Positions 5,889 to 6,007 of a stretch of 6,007 bases of DNA are shown one piece after another (within the stretch, counting starts at the first letter, position 1; every line of letters begins with the position of its first letter). Position numbers and translations under genes: made by a program. The notes under the pieces were generated by a model, which saw nothing but the letters and a program-made list of their open reading frames with translations, ran no database searches and was not told the DNA's origin. The stretch is from Flavobacteriales bacterium (GTDB lineage Bacteria > Bacteroidota > Bacteroidia > Flavobacteriales > Flavobacteriaceae): the NCBI GenBank assembly GCA_015494775.1, contig WGAP01000117.1, forward strand, positions 1 to 6,007. Direction: 5' to 3'.

Positions 5889-5893
5889 ACCCG

Positions 5894-6007
5894 ATGATGC
5901 GCATTGATATTCTTTCGGCCGTGCCGGAATTGCTTTCCGGATTTTTGAACGCTTCTATGGTGGGTATCGCCCGCAAAAAAGGCATTGCAGAAATTTATGT
6001 GCACGAC
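5894..6007 (+). CDS. trmD: tRNA (guanosine(37)-N1)-methyltransferase TrmD (3' truncated)
   Basis: Only the first 38 codons are present and the frame is open to the window's last base. The sequence MRIDILSAVPELLSGFLNASMVGIARKKGIAEIYVHD matches the conserved TrmD N-terminus: the MRIDI strand, the PE(L/M) step, then a helix and the strand that ends in HD/HN before the usual LRDY. TrmD is a trefoil-knot SAM-dependent enzyme that methylates G37 next to the anticodon of some tRNAs and so prevents +1 frameshifting. The catalytic and SAM-binding parts lie beyond the window. Two adjacent ATGs are possible starts (5894 and 5897); the second gives the family-typical beginning. It follows a -7 promoter element closely and is separated from the GIN-domain gene by about 570 bp of repeats, so it is likely expressed on its own promoter. 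Confidence 0.9.
   Translation, partial: MMRIDILSAVPELLSGFLNASMVGIARKKGIAEIYVHD

Noticed and set aside
5719..6004. Two overlapping minus-strand open frames of 88 codons
   Set aside because: They overlap each other and run antisense to trmD and its promoter. The composition reflects the GC-rich block.

Overview
The window looks like a chromosomal segment from a member of the Bacteroidota, probably a flavobacteria-like lineage of moderate GC content. Three things point that way. Starts lack clear Shine-Dalgarno sequences. Several genes are preceded by the Bacteroidota-type -7 promoter element TAnnTTTG (TAACTTTG, TATCTTTG or TATATTTG). The gene content also fits: a GIN-domain surface protein, DUF4870, and a helical-backbone substrate-binding protein. 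Genus or species cannot be named from the sequence alone.

Layout, left to right. Positions 1-642 (+) hold the 3' part of a BtuF/TroA-like substrate-binding protein, followed 5 bp later by mazG (648-1424, +), a nucleotide-pool housekeeping pyrophosphohydrolase. Convergent to it lies an MscS-type mechanosensitive channel gene (1440 to about 2431, -). Its first roughly 20 codons are in a different frame from the rest, which suggests a one-base deletion in an A6 run. Next on the minus strand is a two-gene operon read thioredoxin (3951-3655) then a divergent CydB-like membrane protein (3641-2613), ending in a hairpin plus T-tract terminator. A divergent promoter region (3952-4092) separates this from a plus-strand pair: a DUF4870 membrane protein (4093-4458) and a secreted GIN/DUF2807 beta-solenoid protein (4474-5322).

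The stretch 5323-5893 carries no convincing gene. It holds a terminator-like hairpin and then at least two tandem, diverged copies of a composite repeat with a period of 178 bp. Each copy has a GC-rich, hairpin-rich half and an AT-rich half made of five in-phase heptamers. A third GC-rich block full of small hairpins follows without a heptamer array. The window ends with the first 38 codons of trmD (tRNA guanosine-37 N1-methyltransferase), whose promoter-like TAACTTTG sits only 5 nt before its first ATG.

Most genes are ordinary housekeeping, transport or envelope functions, and I see no defence system, prophage, IS element or CRISPR array. The points most worth a second look are the composite repeat with its concerted A-to-G differences, the frameshifted start of the MscS gene, and the CydB-like protein that has no CydA partner here and lacks several family-typical polar residues.
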